A stretch of 64,000 bases of DNA from Acidobacteriota bacterium (GTDB lineage: Bacteria; Acidobacteriota; Vicinamibacteria; Vicinamibacterales; UBA2999), in assembly GCA_030697165.1 (NCBI GenBank), contig JAUYQQ010000003.1, positions 62,001 to 126,000 of the forward strand, in the 5' to 3' direction. The position numbers were made by a program, and so were the translations under genes. Below the pieces are notes generated by a model. That model did no database searches. It was not told the origin of the DNA and saw only the letters and a program-made list of their open reading frames with translations. Below are positions 34,296 to 42,936 of the stretch, piece by piece; position 1 is the first letter of the stretch, and every line of letters begins with the position of its first letter.

Positions 34296-34790
34296 TTAGG
34301 TGTGCAACCGCTGTCTGATGCCGCCCAGCACAAACCACGCGCAGGCAAGGCCCACCACGGCGCCGAAGATGACGTCGGAAGGCCAGTGGACCCCGATGTA
34401 GACGCGCGACGCCATGACCAGGGCGGCAAACGGCCACAGCAGCCAGCCGGCGGCCGGTATCATCCGGGTTGCGGCAATCGATGCGGCCACCGCCCGCGCG
34501 GCGTGGCCCGAGGGCATCGACGAACTGGCCGGCTTGCCGTCGATGACCGGCAGGTCAACGATGGTCGTGAAGGGACGTGGCCGGTCGAAGATGGGTTTCA
34601 GGAGGACGTCGGAGACCAGCAGGCTGAAGCCGACCGTGAGGAGCAGCCGCCAGGCGTGCGCCCGGTAACGCGGGTACACGGATGCGATCAGCGCGAGGAC
34701 GATCCACAGGAATCCGCCGGCCGCGAGGGCACTGGCTAGAATCATCACGTCGTCCAGCCACGGCGTGCGTAGCTGGACGACGGAATACAT
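34296..34790 (-). CDS. PAP2-family membrane phosphatase
   Basis: A 164-residue membrane protein with the three PAP2 signatures: K-x6-RP in KPIFDRPRP, PSGH in MPSGHAARA, and SR-x5-H-x3-D in SRVYIGVHWPSD. Four to five helices surround them. Family members dephosphorylate lipid phosphates such as undecaprenyl diphosphate or phosphatidic acid on the outer face of the inner membrane; the substrate is not clear. It starts 17 bp after the recA stop with a GGAG ribosome-binding site, so it may be co-transcribed with recA. Confidence 0.92.
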   Translation of the reverse strand: MYSVVQLRTPWLDDVMILASALAAGGFLWIVLALIASVYPRYRAHAWRLLLTVGFSLLVSDVLLKPIFDRPRPFTTIVDLPVIDGKPASSSMPSGHAARAVAASIAATRMIPAAGWLLWPFAALVMASRVYIGVHWPSDVIFGAVVGLACAWFVLGGIRQRLHT

Positions 34791-34807
34791 GAGCGAGGTC
34801 TCCAGTG

Positions 34808-35842
34808 TTACGCCCCGACCGTGGCGGGCTCTGGTTCGCGCGACATGCCGAGCGCCTTGCGCACCTTCTCTTCGATCACGGTGCGTAACTCGACGTGCTC
34901 CTTGAGGTAGGTCTTGACGTTCTCGCGGCCCTGGCCGAGACGCTCGCCGCTGTAGGCAAACCACGCGCCGCTCTTCTCGATGATCTTGTGCTCGACGGCA
35001 ATGTCGATGAGGTCGCCTTCGCGCGACACGCCCTCGCCGTACATGATGTCGAACTCGGCCTCGCGGAAGGGCGCCGCCATCTTGTTCTTGACGATCTTGA
35101 CGCGGGTACGCCCGCCGACGACGGCGTCGCCGTCCTTGATTGCGCCAATGCGGCGAATGTCGATGCGGACCGACGAATAGAACTTCAGCGCGCGGCCGCC
35201 GGTGGTGGTTTCGGGGTTGCCGAACATCACGCCGATCTTCTCGCGCAGCTGATTGATGAAGATGAGCGAGGTTTTCGACTTGGACACCGCGCCGGTGAGC
35301 TTGCGCAGCGCCTGCGACATGAGTCGCGCCTGCAGGCCCATTTGCGCCTCGCCCATGTCGCCCTCGATTTCGGCCTTCGGCACGAGCGCCGCCACGGAGT
35401 CGACGACGCAGACATCGACGCTGTTGGAGCGGATCAGGACCTCGACGATTTCAAGCGCCTGCTCGCCGTTGTCAGGCTGCGACACCAGCAGGTTGTCGAT
35501 GTCGACGCCCAGTTTCTTGGCGTAGGCCGCGTCGAGCGCGTGCTCGGCGTCGACAAAGGCCGCCAGGCCACCCGTCTTTTGTGCTTCGGCAATGACCTGG
35601 AGGGCGAGGGTGGTCTTGCCTGACGATTCCGGGCCGAAGATCTCGATGACGCGTCCCCGCGGGACGCCGCCAATGCCCAGCGCGTAGTCGATGCTGAGCG
35701 CGCCGGTGGAGATCACGTCCACGGGGGCCACGGCCTTGTTCTGGCCGAGCCGCATGATCGATCCCTTGCCGAACTGTTTTTCAATTTGGCCGACGGCAAT
35801 GTCGAGGGCCTTGATGCGTTCCTGTCGTTCGTCTAGTGGCAT
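34808..35842 (-). CDS. recA: Recombinase RecA
   Basis: A 344-residue RecA with Walker [10 protein letters not shown] (residues 70-78), the Walker B region [12 protein letters not shown], the DNA-binding loop segment [20 protein letters not shown] and loop 2 region [19 protein letters not shown]. The start ATG at 35842 ([16 protein letters not shown]) fits the family length and is preceded by AAAGGA. It drives homologous recombination and co-protease cleavage of LexA-type repressors. No recX follows; a PAP2 gene does. No clear SOS box was recognised upstream. Confidence 0.98.
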   Translation of the reverse strand: MPLDERQERIKALDIAVGQIEKQFGKGSIMRLGQNKAVAPVDVISTGALSIDYALGIGGVPRGRVIEIFGPESSGKTTLALQVIAEAQKTGGLAAFVDAEHALDAAYAKKLGVDIDNLLVSQPDNGEQALEIVEVLIRSNSVDVCVVDSVAALVPKAEIEGDMGEAQMGLQARLMSQALRKLTGAVSKSKTSLIFINQLREKIGVMFGNPETTTGGRALKFYSSVRIDIRRIGAIKDGDAVVGGRTRVKIVKNKMAAPFREAEFDIMYGEGVSREGDLIDIAVEHKIIEKSGAWFAYSGERLGQGRENVKTYLKEHVELRTVIEEKVRKALGMSREPEPATVGA

Positions 35843-36046
35843 GTGAATGGGTCCTTTCAGGACAGGACTGATCCTAGAAACGCGCCAAGCGAAAGTCAAG
35901 CGTAAATCTGTGCACCCATTCGCCGCTTTAGGTTCATTTTCAACACTTTAGGGGAACTGACCACTTTCGCCTGTTTTCTGGCCGGATCGCAGGGTCTGCC
36001 ACATGCCGGTTTGACCCATAACGCAGAAACCTCGTACGGTGGAGGG
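35843..36046. other. Divergent intergenic region recA / DUF457-like gene
   Basis: About 200 bp holding the recA promoter region. A TAGGAT box lies about 31 nt before the recA start. Repeated words TTTAG and CGCCG are present, but I see no LexA box that I can name, and no small gene. Confidence 0.3.
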
Positions 36047-36574
36047 ATGCCCAGCCCCGTCGGACATGCGCTTGGCGGCCTGATTGTCGGGTTGGCCCTG
36101 ACCCCCCGCACCTTAGGCACCTTAGGCACTCGAGGCACCCTGGGCACCATTGCCCTTGCAGCTGTTTTGCCCGACCTGGATTTCTTGTGGGGCCGGCACA
36201 ACATGGAGACCCATAGCCTGGGGGCGGCCGTATTCGCGGGGCTGGCAGTGCTGGCTTACAACCGCGGCAAGAACCCGCAGCTGGCGCTGGCCGTGACCCT
36301 GGCCTGGGCGAGCCACGTTCTGTTTGATTGGCTGGGATCCGATACTACGCCGCCGCTTGGCGTCATGGCCCTATGGCCGCTGACGACGACGTACTACTTT
36401 GCGGATGCGTTTGTGTTCGAGGCGATCTCGCGGCGCTACTGGCTGCCGAACTTCATCCCACACAACGCGTGGGCCGTGATCAAGGAAACCCTGATCCTCG
36501 GCCCACCGGTCCTCTTGCTTACTGCACTTCGATGGCGAGCGCGACGCCGTTCCCGCCGCCCAGGCACAACGTAG
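36047..36574 (+). CDS. DUF457/YdjM-like membrane-bound metal-dependent hydrolase
   Basis: A 175-residue membrane protein. The N-terminus [18 protein letters not shown], then [15 protein letters not shown] and [11 protein letters not shown], follow the family pattern in which His and Asp residues near membrane helices form a metal site. Between the first helix and [11 protein letters not shown] lies [15 protein letters not shown], encoded by GCACCTTAG-type 9 bp repeats in frame, which looks like an insertion. The start has a strong GGTGGAGGG. Its 3' end overlaps the convergent thiolase gene by 56 bp. Confidence 0.88.
   Translation: MPSPVGHALGGLIVGLALTPRTLGTLGTRGTLGTIALAAVLPDLDFLWGRHNMETHSLGAAVFAGLAVLAYNRGKNPQLALAVTLAWASHVLFDWLGSDTTPPLGVMALWPLTTTYYFADAFVFEAISRRYWLPNFIPHNAWAVIKETLILGPPVLLLTALRWRARRRSRRPGTT
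36108..36148. repeat. GCACCTTAG-type 9 bp tract inside the DUF457-like gene
   Basis: Four to five units (GCACCTTAG, GCACCTTAG, GCACTCGAG, GCACCCTGG) lie in frame near the 5' end of the gene. They are the same unit as at 15504 and 37720; only one arm is present here. Confidence 0.88.
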
Positions 36575-37700
36575 CCACCCCGCGCTTCAGGCCGCGATCC
36601 TTCAACGCATAGATCAGTGTCGTCAGGATGCGCGCGCCCGAGGCGCCGATCGGGTGGCCGAGGGCCACGGCGCCGCCGTTGACGTTGACCTTCGCGGGGT
36701 CGATGCCCAGTTCCTGCATGACCGCCACCGCCTGAACAGCGAACGCCTCGTTCAGTTCCATGAGGTCGACGTCGTTGATGGACCAACCGGCCTTCTTCAA
36801 CACCTTGCGGGTGGCTTCGACCGGTGTCATGAGCAGCATCTTCGGCGCGAGGCCACTGGTGGCCTGGGCCACGATCCGCGCCAAAGGCGTCACGCCGAGG
36901 GCGCTCATCTTGTCGTCGGCCATCACGACCAACGCGGCGGCGCCGTCGTTGACCGGCGGCGCATTGCCGGCGGTGACCGAGCCGTCTTTTTTGAAGGCCG
37001 GCTTCAACTTGCGCAGCACGTCGGCGGTGGTGTCGGCGCGGACGGACTCGTCGGCCGCGAAGCTGATCGGATCGCCCTTCTTCTGGGGGATGGCGACGGG
37101 CAGGATCTCGGCCGCGAACTTGCCGGCGGCCTGCGCGGCGGCGGCCTTCTGGTGGCTGCCGGCCGAGTACTCATCCTGCTGATCGCGGGTGACCTTGAAG
37201 AGGTCCGCGACGGTTTCGCCGGCATTGCCCATGTGCCAGTTTTCGAACGGGCACCACAGGCCGTCGTGAATCATCAGGTCCACGACGCTGCCGTTGCCCA
37301 TGCGCAGGCCCTCGCGGACCTTGGGGATGATGTACGGGCAGTTGCTCATCGACTCCATGCCGCCGGCCACCGCGATGTCGATGTCGCCGGTCTGGATGCC
37401 TTGCTGCGCGAGCATCACGGCCTTGAGGCCGGAGCCGCAGACCTTGTTGATGGTGAGCGCGGCGACATGGTCGGCGAGCCCGCCCTTGAGCGCGGCCTGC
37501 CGCGCCGGCGCCTGGCCGACGCCGCCCGACACGACGTTGCCCATGATGCACTCGTCCACGATGGCGGGATCAATCCCTGCGCGCAGGACCGCCTCGCGAA
37601 CCACCATGGCGCCCAGTTCGGGAGCGGCGAAGTCCTTCAGCGTGCCGAGAAACTTGCCGGTAGGGATACGTGCTGCACTGACGATAAATGCGCTTCGCAT
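36519..37700 (-). CDS. Acetyl-CoA C-acetyltransferase (thiolase)
   Basis: A 393-residue thiolase. The acylated nucleophile is Cys88 in [10 protein letters not shown], the His of [16 protein letters not shown] is the second catalytic residue, and the C-terminal CLGGGNGVA carries the third. It condenses two acetyl-CoA to acetoacetyl-CoA or cleaves 3-ketoacyl-CoA; which direction it serves is not indicated by neighbours. Length and the motif [10 protein letters not shown] are standard. A TAAGAT box is 9 nt before the ATG at 37700, and a long GTGCCTAAG tract lies just upstream. Confidence 0.96.
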   Translation of the reverse strand: MRSAFIVSAARIPTGKFLGTLKDFAAPELGAMVVREAVLRAGIDPAIVDECIMGNVVSGGVGQAPARQAALKGGLADHVAALTINKVCGSGLKAVMLAQQGIQTGDIDIAVAGGMESMSNCPYIIPKVREGLRMGNGSVVDLMIHDGLWCPFENWHMGNAGETVADLFKVTRDQQDEYSAGSHQKAAAAQAAGKFAAEILPVAIPQKKGDPISFAADESVRADTTADVLRKLKPAFKKDGSVTAGNAPPVNDGAAALVVMADDKMSALGVTPLARIVAQATSGLAPKMLLMTPVEATRKVLKKAGWSINDVDLMELNEAFAVQAVAVMQELGIDPAKVNVNGGAVALGHPIGASGARILTTLIYALKDRGLKRGVATLCLGGGNGVALAIEVQ

Positions 37701-37709
37701 AATGGGGCT

Positions 37710-37715
37710 ATCTTA
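37710..37715 (-). promoter_or_regulatory. -10-like TAAGAT, 9 nt before ATG
   Basis: TAAGAT is 9 nt upstream of the thiolase ATG at 37700, without a ribosome-binding site between. It lies at the edge of a repeat tract. Confidence 0.45.
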
Positions 37716-37719
37716 TCAA

Positions 37720-37859
37720 GGTGCCTAAGGTGCCTAAGGTGCCTAAGGTGCCTAAGGTGGCTAAGGTGCCTAAGGTGCGACCGAGGGTCGTGCACTCTAG
37801 GCACTCTAGTCTAGGCACTCTAGGCACTCTAGGCACTCTAGGCACCCTAGGCACCCTAG
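37720..37859. repeat. Long GTGCCTAAG / CTCTAGGCA hairpin tract
   Basis: Seven GTGCCTAAG units (one with GTGGCTAAG) at about 37720-37780 are followed by a short spacer and then CACTCTAGG-type complementary units to 37858. The whole 140 bp gap is repeat. It ends exactly at the DUF721 gene stop codon. Confidence 0.93.
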
Positions 37860-38153
37860 TTATCTGACCTCAAGTCTTTTGACCAAGTTCTCACCAAGCA
37901 AGTCGCCCATGCGGATGTGGATGAGGGAGGTCGACTTGCGGACCGCGTCGATCCAGGCCTGCGATTCGGCCTTGATGTGCAGCGTGCCGTCGGGCACCAG
38001 CCGGACGGTGGTGACCTTGGCAATCTGCGGCCCGACGGCCAGCCGCCAGGCCAGCGTCACCTTCTCGTCGCACATCGGCCCCTTGCGGATGATCTCCGCC
38101 ACGACGGCGGGCATCACTTTGTTCGCCAGAATCACGGTGCTCAAGAATATCAT
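37860..38153 (-). CDS. DUF721 (DciA-like) protein
   Basis: A 97-residue protein matching the DUF721 core: the pattern LAWRLAVGPQIAKVTTVRLV followed by GTLHIKAESQAWIDAVRKST and a final amphipathic segment. DciA in this family recruits the replicative helicase in bacteria lacking DnaC; that role here is an inference from family membership. The protein is short and ends at the edge of the 37720 repeat. The start ATG at 38153 has only a weak GGCGA upstream. Confidence 0.75.
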   Translation of the reverse strand: MIFLSTVILANKVMPAVVAEIIRKGPMCDEKVTLAWRLAVGPQIAKVTTVRLVPDGTLHIKAESQAWIDAVRKSTSLIHIRMGDLLGENLVKRLEVR

Positions 38154-38194
38154 TCGCCGGACGGGCCAACGCCCGCCCTACCTCGGGAGCGTGT

Positions 38195-39409
38195 ATGCGC
38201 AGGACTGTGACCGGACTATTCGGAGCGGCGATCGCGGCGTCAATCGGGCTGGTGCAGGCCCAGGGCCCGGCGGCGCCGTGGAACCTGGTCGCGCACGAGG
38301 TGGCGACCGGCCTGCGCGGCGGGTACCACGTCACCGCCGCCGACATCAACAAGGACGGCAAGGTCGATCTTCTGGCAGTGGCCACCGGCGCCAAGGTGGA
38401 TCTGGTCTGGTACGAGAATCCCACCTGGACGCCGCACGTGATGGCCTCGGGCTTCCCGGGCATGATCAACGCCGACGCCTTCGACGTCGACGGCGATGGC
38501 TATCCCGAGATTGCCCTGCAAAGCGGGTTCAGCACGACGCCGGCCAAGGGCAACGGCGTCATGACCATGTTGAGCAAGGGGCCGGACGTGAACGCGCCCT
38601 GGGTTGCGAAGGAATTTGATCGCATGCCGTCCGTGCATCGCGTGCGGTGGATTGATGCGGAAGGCACGGGCCGCAAGATGGTCGTCAACGGGCCGCTCGG
38701 CGGCGTGGCCGGGGTCCCGCCCGACTACAAGGACAAGGTCTCCATCTACGCCTATCGCACCCCGGACCTGAAGCGCGAGACGGTGACCGATGCGGACGAG
38801 GGGGTGTTGCACGGCCTGCAGGTCGTCGATTGGGACGGCCAGGGCCGCGAGGCGCTGCTCGGCGCCAGCTTCATGGGCATTCATCTCTACCGGTATGCAA
38901 ACGGCACGTGGCAGACGACGCGACTGACCGCCGGCAATCCCGAGCCATGGCCGAAGAACGGCTCGAGCGACGTCGCGGTGTTAAGGACCAAGGCCGGCCG
39001 TCAACTGGCGTCGATTGAGCCCTGGCACGGCAACCAGGTCGTGATCTATCGGGCGGGTGGGGCTGGTAAGGCGGGTGGGGCTGGTAAGGCTGGTGGGGAT
39101 CAGGACTGGAGCGTCCGGACGGTCATCGACGACACGTTGAACGATGGCCACACCCTGCAGTCGGGCGATCTTGATGGCGACGGTGTCGATGAAATCGTGG
39201 CCGGCTATCGAGGGGGTGGCGGCGGTGTGAACATCTATCGCCTCGGCGCGGATGGCACCTGGACGAAGTTCGTGCTCGAAGGGCAGAAGAGCATGGCGGC
39301 CGCCGGCTGCGCCTTCGCGCACCTGAATGGCGACACGCGCATCGACCTGGCGTGCATCGGGACGTCGACGGCCAACTTGAAGTGGTACGAGAACCTTCCA
39401 TCGAAGTAG
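38195..39409 (+). CDS. Secreted FG-GAP/VCBS-repeat protein
   Basis: A 404-residue protein with a signal peptide (MRRTVTGLFGAAIAASIGLV, then QAQ). Beta-propeller FG-GAP repeats are marked by calcium-loop sequences: ADINKDGKVDLL, DVDGDGYPEIAL, DLDGDGVDEIVA and LNGDTRIDLAC. Such propellers bind ligands or other proteins outside the cytoplasm. Between residues about 286-302 lies RAGGAGKAGGAGKAGGDQD, encoded by a tract of repeated GCTGGTAAGGC units, in frame. The 3' end overlaps the frame of the maf gene. Confidence 0.88.
   Translation: MRRTVTGLFGAAIAASIGLVQAQGPAAPWNLVAHEVATGLRGGYHVTAADINKDGKVDLLAVATGAKVDLVWYENPTWTPHVMASGFPGMINADAFDVDGDGYPEIALQSGFSTTPAKGNGVMTMLSKGPDVNAPWVAKEFDRMPSVHRVRWIDAEGTGRKMVVNGPLGGVAGVPPDYKDKVSIYAYRTPDLKRETVTDADEGVLHGLQVVDWDGQGREALLGASFMGIHLYRYANGTWQTTRLTAGNPEPWPKNGSSDVAVLRTKAGRQLASIEPWHGNQVVIYRAGGAGKAGGAGKAGGDQDWSVRTVIDDTLNDGHTLQSGDLDGDGVDEIVAGYRGGGGGVNIYRLGADGTWTKFVLEGQKSMAAAGCAFAHLNGDTRIDLACIGTSTANLKWYENLPSK
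39052..39099. repeat. GGTAAGGCGGGTGGGGCT tract inside the FG-GAP gene
   Basis: An 18 bp unit (GGTAAGGCGGGTGGGGCT) is repeated about two and a half times in frame. It falls between two predicted propeller blades. Confidence 0.85.
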
Positions 39410-40032
39410 CGTCCGGCTTTCTTGTCCGCCGTAGCCTTGGCGGAGGTGGAAGCCGGACCCTTCTGCTCGCGAGCCGCTCGCCGCGGCGCGCGGAGTTGCT
39501 GGCGGCTGCCGGCATCGCGTTCGAGGTGCTCGCGGCCGACATCGACGAAACGCCGCGCGTCGGCGAGGCGCCGGACGCGTACGTGGAGCGGCTGGCGATC
39601 GAGAAGGCGCGCGCCGTACTGGCCCTCCGTCCCGACGCCACCGTGCTCGGCGCCGACACCACGGTCACCATCGACGGACTGATCTTGGGCAAGCCGGTTG
39701 ACGCGAGCGAGGCCACGGCCATGCTGAGACGGCTGCAGGCGCGCGCCCACGACGTGTTCACGGGCGTGGCGCTGGTCAGCACTAGAGGCGTCCAAGCGGC
39801 GGTCGATCGCACGCGCGTCTGGTTCAATCCGATGACAGACGAAGACATCTCGTGGTACGTCGAGAGCGGCGAGCCCGTCGATCGCGCTGGCGCCTACGCC
39901 ATCCAGGGGCTGGCGTCGCGTTTTATTCCCAGAATCGAGGGTTCGTACTCGAACGTGGTGGGGTTGCCGGTCGCGCTCGTCAGTAGTATCCTGAGGCAGA
40001 GGAAGCCACTTCGGCAAAGTCCAAAAACATGA
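39352..40032 (+). CDS. maf: Maf-family nucleotide pyrophosphatase
   Basis: The conserved Maf sequence begins at about residue 36 (TLLLASRSPRRAELL) and includes the ITPA-like loop DIDETPRVGEAP, LGADTTVTIDG, GKPVDASEA, and the C-terminal GAYAIQGLASRFI and GSYSNVVGLP. Family members hydrolyse dTTP/UTP or modified nucleotides. The start is uncertain: a dispersed palindrome (39411-39459) covers the expected position, and the only starts in frame are GTG codons at 39352 and 39382. The natural N-terminus may have been displaced. The stop overlaps the ccmE start (ATGA). Confidence 0.88.
   Translation: MHRDVDGQLEVVREPSIEVASGFLVRRSLGGGGSRTLLLASRSPRRAELLAAAGIAFEVLAADIDETPRVGEAPDAYVERLAIEKARAVLALRPDATVLGADTTVTIDGLILGKPVDASEATAMLRRLQARAHDVFTGVALVSTRGVQAAVDRTRVWFNPMTDEDISWYVESGEPVDRAGAYAIQGLASRFIPRIEGSYSNVVGLPVALVSSILRQRKPLRQSPKT
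39411..39459. repeat. Dispersed palindrome at the maf start
   Basis: GTCCGGCTTTCTTGTCCGCC pairs with GGCGGAGGTGGAAGCCGGAC, enclosing GTAGCCTTG. The reverse strand resembles the element at 42941 (CTCCGCTAAAGCTACGGTGG). Confidence 0.8.
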
Positions 40033-40454
40033 GCTATAAAGCCGTCAAGATCGGTCTCACCAGCCTGGTTCTCGCCCTGACCTTCGGCGGTCTGCTGTAC
40101 ACGACGATGGCCGAGGGCACCGAGTACTACAAGCACGTTGATGAAGTGATGGTGCAGCCTGAGCCGTGGTACGGCAAGAAGCTGCAGATGCACGGCTTCG
40201 TCGTGCCCGACTCGATCAAGAGGCGGCCCAACAGCCTGGACTACATCTTCCAGGTCCAGAGCAACGGCCACATCGTCAACGCCAGCTATACCGGTGTCGT
40301 GCCCGATACGTTCAAGAGCGACTCCGAAGTCGTGCTGAAGGGGATCCTCTCGGCCGATGGCTTCACCGTGCAGCCCAACGGCGTGATGGCGAAATGCCCG
40401 TCGAAGTACGAAGCCAAACCCGGAGGCGCCACCGGGCCCTCGGACAAGTTCTGA
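40029..40454 (+). CDS. ccmE: Cytochrome c maturation heme chaperone CcmE, cysteine type
   Basis: A 141-residue protein with one N-terminal membrane anchor (KIGLTSLVLALTFGGLLYTT) and an OB-fold domain, which carries heme between CcmC and the CcmF lyase. The usual heme-binding motif (H-x3-Y) is replaced by Cys: MAKCPSKY gives C123-x3-Y127. This CxxxY form is known from archaea and sulfate reducers and marks a variant System I. It overlaps maf by 4 bp at the start and is followed by ccmF. Confidence 0.95.
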   Translation: MSYKAVKIGLTSLVLALTFGGLLYTTMAEGTEYYKHVDEVMVQPEPWYGKKLQMHGFVVPDSIKRRPNSLDYIFQVQSNGHIVNASYTGVVPDTFKSDSEVVLKGILSADGFTVQPNGVMAKCPSKYEAKPGGATGPSDKF

Positions 40455-40464
40455 GGCGGCCGCG

Positions 40465-42936
40465 ATGGCCTCCCTCGGCGCCCTCATCCTCCTGATCACG
40501 TTCGTGACCGCGGCCTACGCGGTCGCGGCCTCGGTCGCCGGCGCCCGTCGGCGCAACAACCGCCTCATCGAAAGCGGCATCGGCGCCTTCTACACCGTCG
40601 CCGCGCTCATGACGGTGGCGTCGGGCATCATCATCTACGCCTTCGTGGCCGGCGACTATTCCATCCGCTACGTCCAGCGCTACTCCGACAGCGTGCAGCC
40701 GGTCTTCTACAAGATCACCTCGTATTGGGGCGGTCTCGACGGCTCGGTCATGTTCTGGGTGTTCCTGCTGTCGCTGTTCGGGTCGGTGGCGGTGAAGATC
40801 AATCGCGACAGCAATCGCGAGCTGATTCCGTATGTGGTGGCCGTGATCGGGGCGGTGGAGATGTTCTTCCTCTTCCTGATGATCATCCACAACAACCCTT
40901 TTGCGACCTACCTCACCGAGACGCCGGTCGATGGCCGCGGCCTGAACCCGTTGTTGCAGAACTTCTACATGGCGATCCATCCGCCGACCATGTACCTCGG
41001 GTTCGTCGGGCTCACCATTCCGTTCGCGTTCGGCATGGCGGCGCTGATCACGGGCCACCTGGACGACTCGTGGCTGCGCGCGGTGCGGCGTTGGACGATG
41101 TTCTCCTGGTTCTTCCTGTCGCTGGGGCTCGTCCTCGGCATGATCTGGGCCTACGAAGAGCTCGGCTGGGGCGGCTACTGGGGCTGGGACCCGGTCGAGA
41201 ACGCCGGCATGCTGCCGTGGTTCACGGCCACGGCCTTCCTGCACTCGGTGATGGTCCAGGAGCGGCGCGGCATGCTGCGCGTCTGGAACGTGTCGCTCGT
41301 CATCATCACGTTCCTGCTGACCATCGTCGGCACCTTCCTCACACGCTCGGGCGTGGTGCAGTCGATTCACGCCTTCGGCGAGGACCCGGAACTGGCGCGC
41401 TACTTCGTCGCGTTCATGATGTTCACGCTGACCTTCAGTTTCGGCTGGGTGATCTACCGCCTGCCCATGCTGAAGGCCCGGCATGAGCTCGACTCGTGGA
41501 TGTCGAAGGAAGCGGCGTTTCTCGCCAACAACTGGGTGCTGCTGTTTTCAGCGCTGTTCATTCTGTTCGCGACGTTGTTCCCGACCATTACCGAGGCCAT
41601 CAACGGCGAGCGGCTGACGGTCGGACCGCCGTTCTTCAATCGCTGGATGGTGCCGATCGGCTTGATCCTGCTGGTGCTGACGGGCACCGGGCCCCTGCTG
41701 GCCTGGCGCAAGTCGACCATCATGAACTTGAAGGAGTCGTTCCTGTGGCCGGTGTTGAGCGGCCTCGTGGTGGGCGGCATCGTCGTGGCCATGGGCGTGC
41801 GCGTCTGGGGCTCGGGCCTGTGCTTTGCGCTGAGCGCCTACGTGATGGCCACGCTGATCCAGGAATTCATCCGTGGCTCGCACGTGCGACGTGGCATGAC
41901 CGGCACGGACCTGCTGACCGCGATGATCGGCCTCGTCTCGCGCAACAAGCGGCGCTACGGCGGCTACATCGTCCACGTCGGCATCGTCCTGATGTTCCTC
42001 GGCTTCGCGGGCGAGGGGTTCAGCCGCGACCAGCAGTTGCTGCTGAAGCCCGGCGAAGAAGCCACGGTGGGCGACTACACCCTGCATCTCGACGCCATTC
42101 GCGTCACCGACGACGGCCAGAAGCAGATGGTGACCGGTCACATCACGGTGAAGGACAAGAACGGCGCCGTGCTGGAGACGATGCGCCCGGCGAAGTGGTA
42201 CTTCCGCAAGCACGAGGAGGAGCCGACCACCGAGGTGGCCATCCGCCGCATGTTTGCCGAAGACCTCTATGTCGTGATGCCGGCGTTCGAACTCGAAGAG
42301 CAGACGGCGAGCGTCGAAGTGCACATCAACCCGCTCGTCAACTGGGTGTGGTTTGGCTTCGCCATCATGGCCATCGGCACCGGCATTGCACTGCTGCCGG
42401 AGACGGCGGTGAGCTTCGCCGTGGTGAAGATGCCGGCCGGCGCGGTCACCGCGTCGTTGTTGCTGATTAGCCTGCTGCTGCCGGCGGCGCGGGTGACGGC
42501 GCAACACGTCGAGACGGGGCAGGATCCGCGGCTCGAAACCATCAACACGCCCGAGGCGCGGGAAGTGGCCCACAAGCTGGCGTGCTGGTGCGGCGGTTGT
42601 TCGAAATTGCCGGTGGGGCAGTGTTCCTGTGGTCACTGCGCGGTCGAGCGCGCGAAGATCGACGTGATGCTGAAGGAAGGCAAGAGCGAGAGCGAGATCC
42701 TGAAGTTCTACGTCGACACTTTTGGCGGCAACCATATTTTGAGCGAGCCGCCGAACAGCGGTTCCGGGCGCGTCGTCTGGCTGATGCCGATCGTGGTCGG
42801 CCTTGGCGGCCTGCTCACTGCGGCCTACCTGGCTTTGCGATGGTCATCACAAAAGGCGGCGGTGGCCGGCATGCCGGATGGCGAAGATCCCGGAATGGCG
42901 GCGCGTCTCAACGACGAACTGCGTAACCTCGATTAA
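40465..42936 (+). CDS. ccmF: Heme lyase CcmF fused to a CcmH-like domain
   Basis: An 823-residue fusion. Residues 1 to about 650 are CcmF: many membrane helices, the WWD heme-handling motif WGGYWGWDPVENAGMLPW, and conserved HPPTMYLGF and LTRSGVVQSIHAFGE with heme-ligand His. The last 170 residues resemble CcmH: a signal-like helix, then LACWCGGCSKLPVGQCSCG with six clustered Cys (including GHC), a helix ERAKIDVMLKEGKSESEIL and a C-terminal membrane helix. Standard CcmH has only one LRCxxC pair, so this domain is Cys-rich. Fusion should bring apocytochrome reduction next to heme ligation. Confidence 0.95.
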   Translation: MASLGALILLITFVTAAYAVAASVAGARRRNNRLIESGIGAFYTVAALMTVASGIIIYAFVAGDYSIRYVQRYSDSVQPVFYKITSYWGGLDGSVMFWVFLLSLFGSVAVKINRDSNRELIPYVVAVIGAVEMFFLFLMIIHNNPFATYLTETPVDGRGLNPLLQNFYMAIHPPTMYLGFVGLTIPFAFGMAALITGHLDDSWLRAVRRWTMFSWFFLSLGLVLGMIWAYEELGWGGYWGWDPVENAGMLPWFTATAFLHSVMVQERRGMLRVWNVSLVIITFLLTIVGTFLTRSGVVQSIHAFGEDPELARYFVAFMMFTLTFSFGWVIYRLPMLKARHELDSWMSKEAAFLANNWVLLFSALFILFATLFPTITEAINGERLTVGPPFFNRWMVPIGLILLVLTGTGPLLAWRKSTIMNLKESFLWPVLSGLVVGGIVVAMGVRVWGSGLCFALSAYVMATLIQEFIRGSHVRRGMTGTDLLTAMIGLVSRNKRRYGGYIVHVGIVLMFLGFAGEGFSRDQQLLLKPGEEATVGDYTLHLDAIRVTDDGQKQMVTGHITVKDKNGAVLETMRPAKWYFRKHEEEPTTEVAIRRMFAEDLYVVMPAFELEEQTASVEVHINPLVNWVWFGFAIMAIGTGIALLPETAVSFAVVKMPAGAVTASLLLISLLLPAARVTAQHVETGQDPRLETINTPEAREVAHKLACWCGGCSKLPVGQCSCGHCAVERAKIDVMLKEGKSESEILKFYVDTFGGNHILSEPPNSGSGRVVWLMPIVVGLGGLLTAAYLALRWSSQKAAVAGMPDGEDPGMAARLNDELRNLD

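Noticed and set aside
35843-36046. LexA/SOS box before recA
   Set aside because: No match to the box types I know could be made with confidence.
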